From Opitutaceae bacterium (GTDB taxonomy: Bacteria > Verrucomicrobiota > Verrucomicrobiia > Opitutales > Opitutaceae): a DNA stretch of 64,000 nucleotides. The notes under the pieces are model-generated. The model was not told the origin of the DNA and searched no databases. It saw only the letters and a list, made by a program, of their open reading frames with translations. Below, one piece after another: positions 43,398 through 53,192 of this stretch. The first letter of the stretch is position 1; every line of letters starts with the position of its first letter. The stretch is from NCBI GenBank assembly GCA_028280945.1, contig JANQKV010000047.1, forward strand, positions 93,291 to 157,290. Direction: 5' to 3'. The position numbers and the translations under genes were made by a program.

Positions 43398-43618
43398 GAG
43401 AGACTGCCTCCCGCCGGAAAGAAATCGGGTAAAGGAGAACCGGGGACGGACATTGCCCCACTGTCTCCGGAGCGAGCCCGTCGTGCAAACGTTGAAACCC
43501 CATCAAAGATTTTTCGGAAAGTGCCCCCGCGCTTCATTCCACCCAGGCCCCGTCACGAGAGCAGCATCAAGGAACCCGTCCCCCGGACTCGGGTCTGGAA
43601 TCCCTTCCGCTTCGTTCC

Positions 43619-45523
43619 GTGACCCACCTTCTCCATACCTTGGTTTTTCTCCGGCCCCGTGGCCGGTGGAATCCCGCGATTCGATCCGCCCTTTTCCTCA
43701 CCGTGGCCGCGACCGGTCTGCCTGCGCAATCGCTGGAGGATTACATCGACTTCAGTACCGACAATCTGCCGGGGCGGCTGTTCATTCCCACGCCGGAGTC
43801 CCGGTCAGCAGAACAAGTGCCGCTGATCATCGCACTTCACGGTGGCGGTGCGATCGGCAACAACAACATCGGCAACATCTGGGATTTCGACAGCCTGCTG
43901 GCCATCGCAAAGACTCGCGGAGCCTTCATTTACGCCCCTCAAGCCACATCTGCATTTTGGCACGCCAACAGTCGACCGGCCGCCATCATGGACCAGGTGG
44001 ATCGTCTCATTGCTGAGTTCCGCATCGACCCGCGTCGCGTCATCGTGACCGGTTTTTCGATGGGAGGAGGCGGGGCGTGGCACCTGGGCAGTGTTTACGC
44101 GGAACGCATTGCCGGGGTGCTCCCCATATGCGGAATCACCCCGGGGGCAGACTACGCGGCTTCAGCTCTGGCGGGAAAACCCGTCTGGGCTTTTCACGCA
44201 CGCAATGACACTGTCGTTTCGGTCAACCGATCCCGCGATCGCATCGACGAGCTGCTGGCCCTCGCCGCCCGGCCCGACCTTTCGCCGCCCACCTCGGGAA
44301 ACTTCGAATTTGCGGACGCCGACCTCTCCCTGTCCTACACGGAATGGGAAACCGGAGGACACTTCATCTGGGATCGCGTATACGAAGATCCCCGCGTGGC
44401 CGATTGGATTTTCGATCAGGCGCTCGCCGGCACGCCTCCCGCCCTTAAAATCATGGCTCATCCCCAAAGCAGGACGCTGGCAGCGGGCCAGCGCCTCGAG
44501 CTTTCCACAACCGTGACGGAAGGCGTAACCGCCACCTACCAATGGACCAAGGATGGCCAACCCATTGCGCTGGCAACGGCAGCCAACCTGGTGATTGAAT
44601 CAATTGAACCCAACGATGCCGGTCTCTACCGTGTCCAGGTCGCAACGAACACTACCCCGCTGGTCAGCCGCCCCGCCAAGGTCGCCGTGGAGTCATCGCG
44701 ACCCGGCTTTGTCAGCAACCTCTCCGTTCGCGCCGCGCTCAAGGCCGCCACGGGACCGTTGATTGTAGGTTTTGTGGCGCAAGGCGAGCCTCACCCCCAA
44801 CTGGTGCGGGCGGTTGGCCCGTCACTCGGCGGCTTTGGAGTCGTTGACGCACTTCCCGACCCGCAAGTTGAACTTCACACCTTGGAGGGCGGACCCGATT
44901 CCCTGCTGGCGGAAAACCAGGACTGGTCGGGCAGTTCCGAGGTCATTGACCTGTCGGCGACTGCCGGTGCCTTCCCGCTCACCGATACCTCCAGCGCCGA
45001 TGCCGCTTTGGTCTGGCACGGAACCGGCGTGGTCACCGCACACATCACGGACCGTTCCGCCGAATCGGGCACGGTATTGGTTGAACTCTACGCTCCCTCC
45101 CGCGGGGTGGACAACCCGCTGGTAAACGTTTCCGCCCGGCATCGGATGAGCTCCCCCGAAGAAGTCTTGATCGCCGGATTCGTGATCGAAGGAACCGTTC
45201 CGCAACCGGTATTAGTCCGCGCGGTGGGACAAGGGCTTGTTCGCGCCGGCGTAGCCAACCCGATGCCGGACCCGCACCTTCGGCTCTTCCTGAACCACGA
45301 AGGTGACAACATTCTCTTTGCCGAGAACACGGTGTGGACCACCGAAGCCAACGCGGAACACATGGCTGGTGCGGTTCCGGGGGCCTTTCCCTTGGAAGCC
45401 GGCGGTGACGGGGCCGCCCTCCTGCTGAGATTACCCGCCGGAGTCTACACCCTGCACGCCTCGAGCATGAGCGGAGCAACGGGTGATGTCCTGGTCGAAG
45501 TCTATTCGGGCGCGGATATCTGA
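43619..45523 (+). CDS. Secreted alpha/beta-hydrolase esterase (PHB-depolymerase/feruloyl-esterase-like) with C-terminal beta modules
   Basis: It starts at GTG 43619 with a signal segment (IRSALFLTVAATGLPAQ). Residues 40-275 form an esterase of the polyhydroxybutyrate depolymerase/LpqC class: VPLIIALHGGGAIGNN (oxyanion region), DPRRVIVTGFSMGGGGAWHLG with the nucleophilic Ser in GFSMGG, AFHARNDTVV with the Asp, and GGHFIWDRVY with the His. An Ig-like domain follows (AHPQSRTLAAGQRLELSTTVTEGVTATYQWTKDGQPI), then two repeats of a ~100-residue beta module (LVRAVGPSLGGFGV and LVRAVGQGLVRAGV) common in large Opitutaceae secreted proteins. Total 634 residues. It probably hydrolyses acetyl or feruloyl esters on polysaccharides outside the cell. 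Confidence 0.83.
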   Translation: MTHLLHTLVFLRPRGRWNPAIRSALFLTVAATGLPAQSLEDYIDFSTDNLPGRLFIPTPESRSAEQVPLIIALHGGGAIGNNNIGNIWDFDSLLAIAKTRGAFIYAPQATSAFWHANSRPAAIMDQVDRLIAEFRIDPRRVIVTGFSMGGGGAWHLGSVYAERIAGVLPICGITPGADYAASALAGKPVWAFHARNDTVVSVNRSRDRIDELLALAARPDLSPPTSGNFEFADADLSLSYTEWETGGHFIWDRVYEDPRVADWIFDQALAGTPPALKIMAHPQSRTLAAGQRLELSTTVTEGVTATYQWTKDGQPIALATAANLVIESIEPNDAGLYRVQVATNTTPLVSRPAKVAVESSRPGFVSNLSVRAALKAATGPLIVGFVAQGEPHPQLVRAVGPSLGGFGVVDALPDPQVELHTLEGGPDSLLAENQDWSGSSEVIDLSATAGAFPLTDTSSADAALVWHGTGVVTAHITDRSAESGTVLVELYAPSRGVDNPLVNVSARHRMSSPEEVLIAGFVIEGTVPQPVLVRAVGQGLVRAGVANPMPDPHLRLFLNHEGDNILFAENTVWTTEANAEHMAGAVPGAFPLEAGGDGAALLLRLPAGVYTLHASSMSGATGDVLVEVYSGADI

Positions 45524-45575
45524 CTGATCGGACCGCGGATTGCGCGGACTGCTGAAATTGACGTAAGTTGAAAAC

Positions 45576-46997
45576 ATGAAGCCTCGCCCCGACGATGCTG
45601 CCCTGCTCAAAGCCACTCTCGGTCACGCCCTGGATTATCTCTCCGGCTTGCCCGACGGACCGGTTGCTCCCGCCTGCTCGCTCGCCGCGCTTCGAACGCA
45701 ACTGGAAATTCCGTTGCCCGACCAACCCCGGGACCCTCGCGCCGTTATCGACGAACTGGTTCACCACGTCGACGGCGGTCTGGCCGGCAATGCAGGTGGC
45801 CGATTCCATGCCTGGGTGATTGGAGGCAGCGTCCCCGCCGCCTTGGCGGCGGATTGGCTGACCTCGGTCTGGGACCAGAACGCCGGCATGTATGCCGTCG
45901 CACCCGCCGCCGCGGTTGTCGAAGAGGTATGTGGCAAGTGGTTGTTGGATCTCCTTGGGCTGCCTTCGCAGTCCAGCTTCGCCCTGGTCACCGGCTGCCA
46001 GATGGCCCATGTCACCTGCCTCGCCGCCGCCCGCAACCACGTGCTCGGCCGCCAGGGCTGGGACGTGGAACAACGCGGCCTGATGGGCGCGCCGCCCCTC
46101 CGCATTCTCACCGGCGACCAGCGACATGGCACAATCGAGCGCGCCGTCCGCCTCCTGGGCCTGGGGCGCGATTGTATCACGGATATTGATACGGACCAAA
46201 ACGGCCAGCTGCGCGGCCCCGCCCTGGCCGCCGCCCTGAGGGAACAACCGGACGCCCCGACCATCGTGCTGCTGCAGGCTGGCGATCTCAACACCGGTTC
46301 GTTTGATCCTTTCCCGGAGGTGATTCCCATCTCCCACCGGCACAATGCCTGGGTGCACGTTGACGGGGCCTTCGGGTTGTGGGCGGCGGCCAGCGAGACT
46401 TATCGTCACTTCACGACGGGCATGGACCAAGCCGACTCCTGGGCCACGGATGGACACAAATGGTTGAATGTCCCCTACGATTCGGGGTTCGCCTTTGTCG
46501 CCCACCGCCAGCCGCACTACAATTCACTGGCCCATCATGCCGCATATCTCAGCCACTCCAACGAGGCCCGCGATCCCGTCGACTGGAACCCCGAGTATTC
46601 ACGCCGCGCCCGGGGGTTTGCAACCTACGCCGCGATTGCGAGCCTCGGACGCACCGGCATTGCCGACATGGTGGAAGACTGCTGCAGAGCCGCGCGCCAA
46701 CTGGTGATCGAGGCCGGGAAAATCCAAGGAGTCGAAATCCTGCATGCGCCGACGATCAACCAAGGCCTTCTCCGCTTCCTCTGCCCGGCCAGTGGAGCAA
46801 CCCCGGAAGACCATGATCGCCATACCGAGGCGGTTACGGCCATGATCAATGCTTCCGGCGAAGCCCAGTTTGCCTGCACCACTTGGCGGGGCATGCGTGT
46901 CATGCGCGTGTCCGTTTCGGGTTGGGCAACGGACGACAGCGACGTGAACCGGTCCGTGACCGCGATAGCCACCGCGATCAGGTCGATCAAGAGCTAG
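45576..46997 (+). CDS. Pyridoxal-phosphate-dependent decarboxylase (group II)
   Basis: The 473-residue protein has the group II amino acid decarboxylase pattern (aromatic-L-amino-acid/glutamate/2,4-diaminobutyrate type). It shows FHAWVIGGSVPAALAADWLTSVWDQN near the N-terminus, LVTGCQMAHVTCLAAARN for cofactor-phosphate contacts, NAWVHVDGAFGLWAAA with the ring-binding Asp, and DSWATDGHKWLNVPYDSGF with the Schiff-base lysine. It could decarboxylate an aromatic or other amino acid; related enzymes with oxidative or aldehyde-synthase activity also exist, so the product is uncertain. It stands alone, 52 bases behind the esterase gene in the same direction. Confidence 0.87.
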   Translation: MKPRPDDAALLKATLGHALDYLSGLPDGPVAPACSLAALRTQLEIPLPDQPRDPRAVIDELVHHVDGGLAGNAGGRFHAWVIGGSVPAALAADWLTSVWDQNAGMYAVAPAAAVVEEVCGKWLLDLLGLPSQSSFALVTGCQMAHVTCLAAARNHVLGRQGWDVEQRGLMGAPPLRILTGDQRHGTIERAVRLLGLGRDCITDIDTDQNGQLRGPALAAALREQPDAPTIVLLQAGDLNTGSFDPFPEVIPISHRHNAWVHVDGAFGLWAAASETYRHFTTGMDQADSWATDGHKWLNVPYDSGFAFVAHRQPHYNSLAHHAAYLSHSNEARDPVDWNPEYSRRARGFATYAAIASLGRTGIADMVEDCCRAARQLVIEAGKIQGVEILHAPTINQGLLRFLCPASGATPEDHDRHTEAVTAMINASGEAQFACTTWRGMRVMRVSVSGWATDDSDVNRSVTAIATAIRSIKS

Positions 46998-47102
46998 CAC
47001 ATCGGCCGCCCGATTTCCCGAACGCGGCCGGGCATTTATCCCCACCGCCACTAAGTGTTTCCCTCTGTTGAAGCTGGCAGTGGCCGGCGAAAACTGGAGA
47101 AT

Positions 47103-48128
47103 ATGAGTGGCACGGTCCCGCCGTTTCCGATTCCCGATGAGGCCCTGATCAACGGGCACACCAAGCTGCGCGTGCTGCTGGATGAACAACGTGCCGACTA
47201 CGGGGGAAACGAGCAAATCGCGGACGGTTGCTGGGGCGTCTTCGCGCTGCCGAAAGTGGACGAAACCCAAAATCTGATCATCAATTCCCTGCTCCGCATC
47301 GCCCCGTTTCCCTTCAAAACCGGCGAGTCCGAGGACGGCCACTGGACAATGCACTACGTGGAGGAGGACCAACGCGCCCAAGTGCGGCACTGGCTGGACG
47401 ATCTGATCCGGGTGCTCGATGGGAGGATGCGCAAGGCCGCTCCCGAGGACCAGGCCCGCATCGCCAAGCTCGCCGACCATCCCATGCCACATCGGGTTGC
47501 CCGTGAGTTGGCCGACCGGGCGGCAACGGGGGAAATCCCGCCGGGATCCATCAATGACCACCGCACGGTGCGCGCCCTGATGGATCGATCGCATCGTCAG
47601 GAGCCGATGTTTCTCGCCGCGCTCCTCATGGTCCTCGAAGCTCACCTTATCGACCTGAAGGTTTTGTTCGATGTGATGATCGCCGAGGACATCGCACTCG
47701 GCAATGAACTCACTCAAGGCAGCCTCTCGCGTGATCCATTCATCCGCAGCCGCCAGAACGCCGCCGCCGGCATCCGCAGTTTTTTGGTCAGCCACAAGAT
47801 CCTGAATCCGCTCGACCAACAAAAACACAGCGCCGGCCAAAACCCTTACATCGAATTGACCGATCTCAGGCGGGACGGTCGCGACTTCATTCTTCGCATC
47901 GACGGCCGCGACCAAACCAGCATGGGTTCACACTTCATTGAGACCATCCATCGGGTCCGTCGCCAAATCTACCGCGGCATCGACCTGCCTGAGATCGGCA
48001 CCAACGCGCCGTGGGTGACTGAGGACAGCGCCTACCCGCTTCGCTTCATCGTCGAGCGCGACGAAACCCGCCGGGAAGTCGCCCCGCTCGTGTGGCTCTA
48101 CATGCTGGAGAGGGCGATGGACGGGTAA
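47103..48128 (+). CDS. Hypothetical protein, unknown family
   Basis: ATG 47103 (MSGTVPPFPIPDEALINGHTKLRVLLDEQ) gives 341 residues; the ORF's first 16 codons look untranslated. I do not recognise the family. Visible features are a mixed alpha/beta N-terminal half, a helical segment rich in alanine and leucine (EPMFLAALLMVLEAHLIDLKVLFDVMIAEDIALGNEL) and a strand-rich C-terminal part with DGRDFILRIDGRDQTSMGSHFIETIHRVRRQIYRG. No signal peptide, metal motif or nucleotide-binding loop is evident, so it is probably a soluble cytoplasmic protein. A hairpin follows its stop codon. The gene is flanked by unrelated enzymes and gives no contextual hint. Confidence 0.65.
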   Translation: MSGTVPPFPIPDEALINGHTKLRVLLDEQRADYGGNEQIADGCWGVFALPKVDETQNLIINSLLRIAPFPFKTGESEDGHWTMHYVEEDQRAQVRHWLDDLIRVLDGRMRKAAPEDQARIAKLADHPMPHRVARELADRAATGEIPPGSINDHRTVRALMDRSHRQEPMFLAALLMVLEAHLIDLKVLFDVMIAEDIALGNELTQGSLSRDPFIRSRQNAAAGIRSFLVSHKILNPLDQQKHSAGQNPYIELTDLRRDGRDFILRIDGRDQTSMGSHFIETIHRVRRQIYRGIDLPEIGTNAPWVTEDSAYPLRFIVERDETRREVAPLVWLYMLERAMDG

Positions 48129-48133
48129 TTCAC

Positions 48134-48168
48134 AAGCAGCCTGGTTTCAGCTTGAGACCGGGCTGCTT
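48134..48168 (+). terminator. Hairpin terminator candidate
   Basis: AAGCAGCC-T-GGT pairs with ACC-G-GGCTGCTT around an 11-base loop, 5 bases after the stop codon of the preceding gene. The downstream run is only TTGGTTCC, so a true U tract is lacking; still the best-placed hairpin in the window. Confidence 0.5.
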
Positions 48169-48328
48169 GGTTCCTGGGTCCGCGTGGGTCGACCGTCGGG
48201 GTGTGGCGTCTGGCAACAATTGGGATTCAATTCAAGTTGAGGGTGGCGCCCCACCAAACTTCGGCCGTTATCTCGACATTCACCACCAACCCACGCCACT
48301 CCGGGCTGGGTGAGTCGCTGCCCGCGCC

Positions 48329-49789
48329 ATGTCCTCTCCTATCGAAACCGATCCGGTCGAACCGGAGCCAAAACCGCCGTCCCCTGACGTCGCCGACGCC
48401 GCCAACCTTTCGTTGGCGCGCACCGTCGTGGACGCCATACGGGGCATTGCCCATGACTACACCAAAGTGCCGTTGGAACGAGCGGTTCTCCTCCTCGCCG
48501 TGCCCATGGTGGTCGAGATGGTCATGGAGTCGCTTTTTGCCCTCACCGATGTGTTCTGGGTTTCGCGCCTCGGCAGCGACGCGGTCGCGGTGATCGGCCT
48601 GACCGAATCGATCATGTCGATCATCTACGCGGTCGCCTTTGGCATCGCCATTGCCGCCGGGGCCATCGTGGCGCGCCGCATCGGCGAGAAGGATCCAAAG
48701 CGTGCCGCCCATGCCGCCGGGCAAATCATCGTGCTGGGGATTGTGACTTCGGCACTGCTTGGACTGGTGATGGGCTACCACGCCGAGACCATCCTGCGAT
48801 TGATGGGAGCCGATGCCGAACTTGCCGCCTATGGACGCCCATTTGCGACCATCATGCTGGGCGGCAACGCGACGGTGTTTTTGATTTTTTTAATCAACGC
48901 GATTTTTCGCGGCGCCGGTGACCCGGCGCTCGCCATGCGCACGCTGATTCTCGCCAACGGGCTGAACATGATACTTGACCCGTGTTTCATTTTCGGGGTC
49001 GGGCCCTTTCCTGAGATGGGCCTGACCGGGGCGGCCGTTGCCACCAATGTCGGCCGCGGGATTGGCGTCCTTTACCAAGTATGGCACCTCACGCAACGAC
49101 CCGGCGTAATCCGCGTCCATGCCCCCGACCTGCGTCCGCGGCTTACCAGCCTGATCGAGATTCTTCGCACCGCCGGCAACGGCATCGCGCAGTTGCTGAT
49201 CGCGACCACCAGTTGGGTGGGACTCTACAAGATCCTCGCCGAATTCGGCGCTGCCAGTCTGGCCGGTTACACCATCGCCATTCGGGTGGTGATCTTTGCC
49301 CTCATGCCCGCATGGGGTCTGTCCAATGCCGCCGCCACGCTTGTCGGTCAAAACCTCGGCGCAAAACAGCCCGATCGCGCCGCCCGTTCAGTGCGCATCG
49401 CCATGCGCTACAACGTGATTTTCCTCAGCCTGTTCGGGGCGGGTTTCGTCGCCTTTTCCCATCCCATTGCGGGCGTGTTCACCGACGAACCCGAGGTCTT
49501 CGCCTATGCCGCCCAAGCCCTCTGGGTCATCAGTCTGTCGTTTCCGCTCTACGCGGCCGGCATGTGCTTCGAGGCCGCATTTAACGGCGCGGGCGACACC
49601 TGGACTCCTACTCGCGTTAACTTCATCTGGTTGTGGTTGGTGCAGGTTCCCCTGGCGTGGGTGCTGGCCATGCCGCTGGGCATGGGTCCCACCGGGGTGT
49701 TCATTGCGGTGCCCGGGGCTTACACCGGCCTGACCATCTGGAGCTGGGTTCTGTTCAAACGCGGCCACTGGCAAAAGCATCAGGTGTGA
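48329..49789 (+). CDS. MATE-family efflux transporter
   Basis: The 486-residue protein has an ~40-residue proline-rich cytoplasmic N-terminus, then 12 hydrophobic helices in two equivalent halves of the multidrug and toxic compound extrusion family. The first half contains FALTDVFWVSRLGSDAVAVIGLTESIMSIIYAVAFGIAIAAGAIVARRIGEKD; the second has GNGIAQLLIATTSWVGLYKILAEFG and MPAWGLSNAAATLVGQNLGAKQPDRA. It should export cationic compounds in exchange for sodium or protons. The gene stands alone behind a 200-base gap that includes a hairpin and a GGTGGCGCCCCACC palindrome near 48243; no regulator adjoins it. Confidence 0.93.
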   Translation: MSSPIETDPVEPEPKPPSPDVADAANLSLARTVVDAIRGIAHDYTKVPLERAVLLLAVPMVVEMVMESLFALTDVFWVSRLGSDAVAVIGLTESIMSIIYAVAFGIAIAAGAIVARRIGEKDPKRAAHAAGQIIVLGIVTSALLGLVMGYHAETILRLMGADAELAAYGRPFATIMLGGNATVFLIFLINAIFRGAGDPALAMRTLILANGLNMILDPCFIFGVGPFPEMGLTGAAVATNVGRGIGVLYQVWHLTQRPGVIRVHAPDLRPRLTSLIEILRTAGNGIAQLLIATTSWVGLYKILAEFGAASLAGYTIAIRVVIFALMPAWGLSNAAATLVGQNLGAKQPDRAARSVRIAMRYNVIFLSLFGAGFVAFSHPIAGVFTDEPEVFAYAAQALWVISLSFPLYAAGMCFEAAFNGAGDTWTPTRVNFIWLWLVQVPLAWVLAMPLGMGPTGVFIAVPGAYTGLTIWSWVLFKRGHWQKHQV

Positions 49790-49818
49790 ATCTGTCGGTG
49801 TATCGCTCAAAAAGCACT

Positions 49819-51384
49819 CTAACCTTGATCTCTAACCTTCCGAAACTCCTCAAGAAAAGCGTGCACTCCCTTATCGGTATATGGCGACTCTTCGAGAAGA
49901 CGATGCAGCCTCTCCGCTGTGTTGGTGTCTCCCATTCGCCATGATGCAAATGCAAGTGCAGCCAGCGGGTCGTCGGTATCACCGTTACCGTCCATGCGGC
50001 GACACACCCGCCTAAGTTCATCCAAGTCGGACGCTGAAAGATCCTCCCGCAGCGCAACAACCCAAGCCCATCGCGCGTTCACGCCTGATCTGATTGGCTC
50101 GCGAGCCAGTGCGGACACAAACCGAGAAGCGAGTTCATGATACTCCTCCTCCGAAAGCCGTGATGACGGTGTCGGCATTTCCACAATACGCCGAAATGCC
50201 AATCTCGCATACTCAGCGTGGGTTTTGGCGGCCTCGTCTCCTTCATTTATCATCTCTCCCAGAAGACTCTCGGCTGCCTCGTATCTTTCCCATTCGAGAC
50301 AAGCCCCTACAAGCATGGGCATCAGGTCAGACGTCGCCAATCCCCGCTTTAGAAGTGTGTCCAGTGCCTCTTCGCTCGCCTCAACTTTCTGATTAAGAAT
50401 TTGGGCCAGCGTAAACAGCTCCCTCATTTCCGCAGTTTTTACGTCCAACTCCGTGACCACAAAATCGAGCGCACCCGGTGCTATGGCATAGTCGATGGCG
50501 GGAAACCCCTTCTGTCGGACATAATTGAACGCCTCTTCTTGCCAGATGAAAAAGTCCATCTCGAAGACTTTGCAAAAGAGGTCGCTGGTGGGCTCGGCAC
50601 CTGCCAGCAAACGTGCATTCCAGTCAAACAAGCGATCAATGCGCCGTGATTCGTCCTGCATCATCCAATAGTGAACAAACACGGCGGCTTGGCCATCGAT
50701 GCGGTGCACTGCATTGCCGTCGCGAGTAAACTCGGGTGAAAGACCATTGAAGGTAAAGAATCGGGACCAATCGTAAAAGCCGTAGTCAATAACCGCGGTC
50801 ATCCGTCGGTTGGGTATCCCGATACGAAGCCCACCGGAGACCGGACGAACGGTCTCAAAAAAACTCCCGATACCACGCGAAAAAGCGAAAGAAGTATTCA
50901 GTCCGAGCAAATCCATCTCAATCTTACCCAGCGAAGCCCACATGATTTTCGCCCCATCTTCGTTCCAATTGTATTCCACGAGACAGGTGGGGCTGAACGA
51001 AGACAGACTACTGACCGCAACCTGCCACTGCACCTCACCTCGCGAACGGAGCTTGCGCCAGTCCGACCATGAGTTGGGTAGAATAACCCTGACGGGTTCG
51101 TGATGAAGCGGTCGGCGCCCCAAAATCACTTGGGCCGCCAAGTGCATCATTTCCATCTCCCGCACAAGCCCTCTCACCCTTCTTGATCTAGCGTCCGTGT
51201 AGACGGTGAAATTCGGTGAGGACAGTTTCTTCCAGTTCCGAAATTTAACGGAGTGCGCCATCACCTCGTAGGCTGACATCTCGACCGGCGCCTCCTGCTC
51301 TTCCGCCCAAGCCCCGGTAGGCACAATCAAGCCGATTCCCAAAACAATGGGGATTAACCAGCGCTTGGGCCGATCAACTGTCAT
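49819..51384 (-). CDS. Secreted paralogue of the neighbouring metallopeptidase, zinc site lost
   Basis: The 521-residue protein has a signal peptide (MTVDRPKRWLIPIVLGIGLIVPTGAWAEE). Its mature start, WKKLSSPNFTVYTDARSRRVRGLVREMEMMHLAAQV, parallels WIQIESPNFEVFTDRPEWFGRATLHDLETLRAIF of the gene at 51374-53032. Continuing the alignment, the position of the neighbour's HEFVHH falls in IMWASLGKIEMDLL and that of its WFNEGTAELY in AFSRGIGSFFE, while IGIPNR matches IGMPHT. No HExxH is present anywhere, so peptidase activity is unlikely; the C-terminal half looks like TPR repeats. Its start overlaps the end of the peptidase gene by 11 bases, so the pair is co-translated. G+C is lower than the surroundings. 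Confidence 0.72.
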   Translation of the reverse strand: MTVDRPKRWLIPIVLGIGLIVPTGAWAEEQEAPVEMSAYEVMAHSVKFRNWKKLSSPNFTVYTDARSRRVRGLVREMEMMHLAAQVILGRRPLHHEPVRVILPNSWSDWRKLRSRGEVQWQVAVSSLSSFSPTCLVEYNWNEDGAKIMWASLGKIEMDLLGLNTSFAFSRGIGSFFETVRPVSGGLRIGIPNRRMTAVIDYGFYDWSRFFTFNGLSPEFTRDGNAVHRIDGQAAVFVHYWMMQDESRRIDRLFDWNARLLAGAEPTSDLFCKVFEMDFFIWQEEAFNYVRQKGFPAIDYAIAPGALDFVVTELDVKTAEMRELFTLAQILNQKVEASEEALDTLLKRGLATSDLMPMLVGACLEWERYEAAESLLGEMINEGDEAAKTHAEYARLAFRRIVEMPTPSSRLSEEEYHELASRFVSALAREPIRSGVNARWAWVVALREDLSASDLDELRRVCRRMDGNGDTDDPLAALAFASWRMGDTNTAERLHRLLEESPYTDKGVHAFLEEFRKVRDQG

Positions 51385-53032
51385 CAGGTTCTCCCAAATC
51401 GAGCGGCACCGGCACCGAAGGTATCCGGGTAAAACTTTGCTTCAATTGCGCCACCTCCGTGCGAACGTTTCCGACCTGCCCGAGGTAGACTTCGTTGGTG
51501 GTTCGTCCTTTCCATTCCGCCAAAGTTTGTTCCGCCGCATGCAGCGTCCAAACGTCAGGTTCAAACTTCCCAATGGCTTCCAAAATGCTGATAGCCCGCT
51601 CTTCCATATCGAGTCGTTTGCGGCTCATCGCGATTGCCAATACAGTTCGAGCTTTCTCCTTTAGAAGCGGAAAGCGCTCCTGCACCAGATTAAGGTTGGC
51701 CGGTTTGGGGTCTTCGGCGAAGCCTTCAATCCAAGCGAGCAACTCGTAGGCTTCAGTCTGCTCGGGTTCCAATCGAATCGAGGTCAAAAGCAGATCTCTA
51801 TTGTAGTCTGCTTCAGCTGCGGGCAACCGCAGGCTGGACGTGTAATCTGAAAACCACGTTTGCCACCGTTCTCGAGCCAGCTCGGTCATGATGACGTGAT
51901 TGGCGGATCCGAACTCGTATGCCTGTTGCCAATACTCGAGTGCGAGCTCGAGCTTGTTCGCCAATTTGGCATCACTTCCCAGCACTTCGAAAACTCTCGG
52001 GTCTTGCGTATCGGACGCAACCGCCTCCAGGAGTGCCAAACGCCCCAATGGTTCGCCGCGGGTTCGGGTTGCCAGTTCCGCCAGCCGCATACGCGTCTGT
52101 CCAGTGGTTAAGTCGGTTCGCGTATAGGTGGACCGTTCGGGGATATCCGGCGCTGGCACGGTTCCATAGGTATAGCGTCCTTTATGAACGTAACGTTTCA
52201 ACCGACTTTCCATTTTCCGGAAATCCATGCCGAAGCATTCCTCAAAGAGTGAGCGAATATTGGTCTTCGATAATCGATCGCGCTGGCCGGCCACCGTCAA
52301 AAAACGCTTCACGTCCTCCATCGCTAATTTCGAATCACCAAATCGCCAATAGTGCAAAAGCGCCCAAGATTGGGCATAAAACAACCCGGCATGATCATTG
52401 CGGTTGTAGTGATGGGAATCCTCGTCGACCGCAAAAAGCTCTTCCAGGGGCAGGAGTTTTCTTCGACGCAAAATTTCCACCAAGTCCGTGTGAGGCATGC
52501 CTATCGTCACCTCATCACCATCAAATCGAATTCCAGAATAAAGCTCAGCAGTCCCTTCGTTGAACCAAATAGGCGGCTCAGTGCCGACCACTCGAAACAA
52601 ATGATGCACAAATTCGTGAAAAACCACCCGACGGGCCGAGTCTTGGCCGTCCATCGGCCGTAATACAATGGTCGCACGATCTGGTGAGGTTACATATACT
52701 CCCGCAGTTTCCCGGCGATCGTCGATCGATTTACGCGTGTAAAACCGGTAATCCCGTCCGTCGGAAAACGCGAAGATCGAAACTTGGATGCGGTGTTTTT
52801 CTGCCACGCCCAATTGTTCGAGAAAAATGGCCCGAAGCGTCTCCAAATCGTGTAGGGTGGCGCGGCCAAACCACTCCGGGCGATCGGTAAAGACTTCGAA
52901 GTTGGGACTCTCAATTTGAATCCAATCCTTTTTTGCCCCGGGGAGTCTTTGGCCATCCCACTGTCCCCAAATCGGCGAGGCTGTCTGCACAAACGCCAAA
53001 CAAAAGAGTGTTCTAATGATGCAACGATACAT
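51374..53032 (-). CDS. Secreted zinc metallopeptidase (gluzincin-like, DUF1570-type) with helical repeats
   Basis: The 552-residue precursor has a signal peptide (MYRCIIRTLFCLAFVQTASPIWGQ). The N-terminal domain (SPNFEVFTDRPEWFGRATLHDLETLRAIFLEQLG) leads to the zinc site RRVVFHEFVHHLFRVVGTEPPIWFNEGTAELYSG, with His139, Glu140, His143 and a downstream glutamate (Glu159 or Glu163). This is the HExxH...NExxxE layout of gluzincin-like families such as DUF1570. Residues ~330-530 are TPR-like (LANKLELALEYWQQAYEFGSANHVIMTEL). It would act in the periplasm. The overlapping downstream gene is a zinc-less paralogue, suggesting a complex of an active and an inactive subunit. The physiological substrate is unknown. 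Confidence 0.82.
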   Translation of the reverse strand: MYRCIIRTLFCLAFVQTASPIWGQWDGQRLPGAKKDWIQIESPNFEVFTDRPEWFGRATLHDLETLRAIFLEQLGVAEKHRIQVSIFAFSDGRDYRFYTRKSIDDRRETAGVYVTSPDRATIVLRPMDGQDSARRVVFHEFVHHLFRVVGTEPPIWFNEGTAELYSGIRFDGDEVTIGMPHTDLVEILRRRKLLPLEELFAVDEDSHHYNRNDHAGLFYAQSWALLHYWRFGDSKLAMEDVKRFLTVAGQRDRLSKTNIRSLFEECFGMDFRKMESRLKRYVHKGRYTYGTVPAPDIPERSTYTRTDLTTGQTRMRLAELATRTRGEPLGRLALLEAVASDTQDPRVFEVLGSDAKLANKLELALEYWQQAYEFGSANHVIMTELARERWQTWFSDYTSSLRLPAAEADYNRDLLLTSIRLEPEQTEAYELLAWIEGFAEDPKPANLNLVQERFPLLKEKARTVLAIAMSRKRLDMEERAISILEAIGKFEPDVWTLHAAEQTLAEWKGRTTNEVYLGQVGNVRTEVAQLKQSFTRIPSVPVPLDLGEPDDS

Positions 53033-53192
53033 CGGGTAAACAAAGGGGCCTATGTTGGGGAGCGGCTCGATCTTTCACAATTCCATCAGTTTGGTAATCA
53101 CTCCGCATTTATTGGCTTAGCTTCGCTCCACTCAAATTGCGTGGACGACCCTGCGCTTGACAAACCCCTTCTCGCCTCGTCCTTCTCTCTCT

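Noticed and set aside
49819-51384. Active peptidase
   Set aside because: No HExxH motif exists in this protein; similarity to its neighbour covers the fold only.
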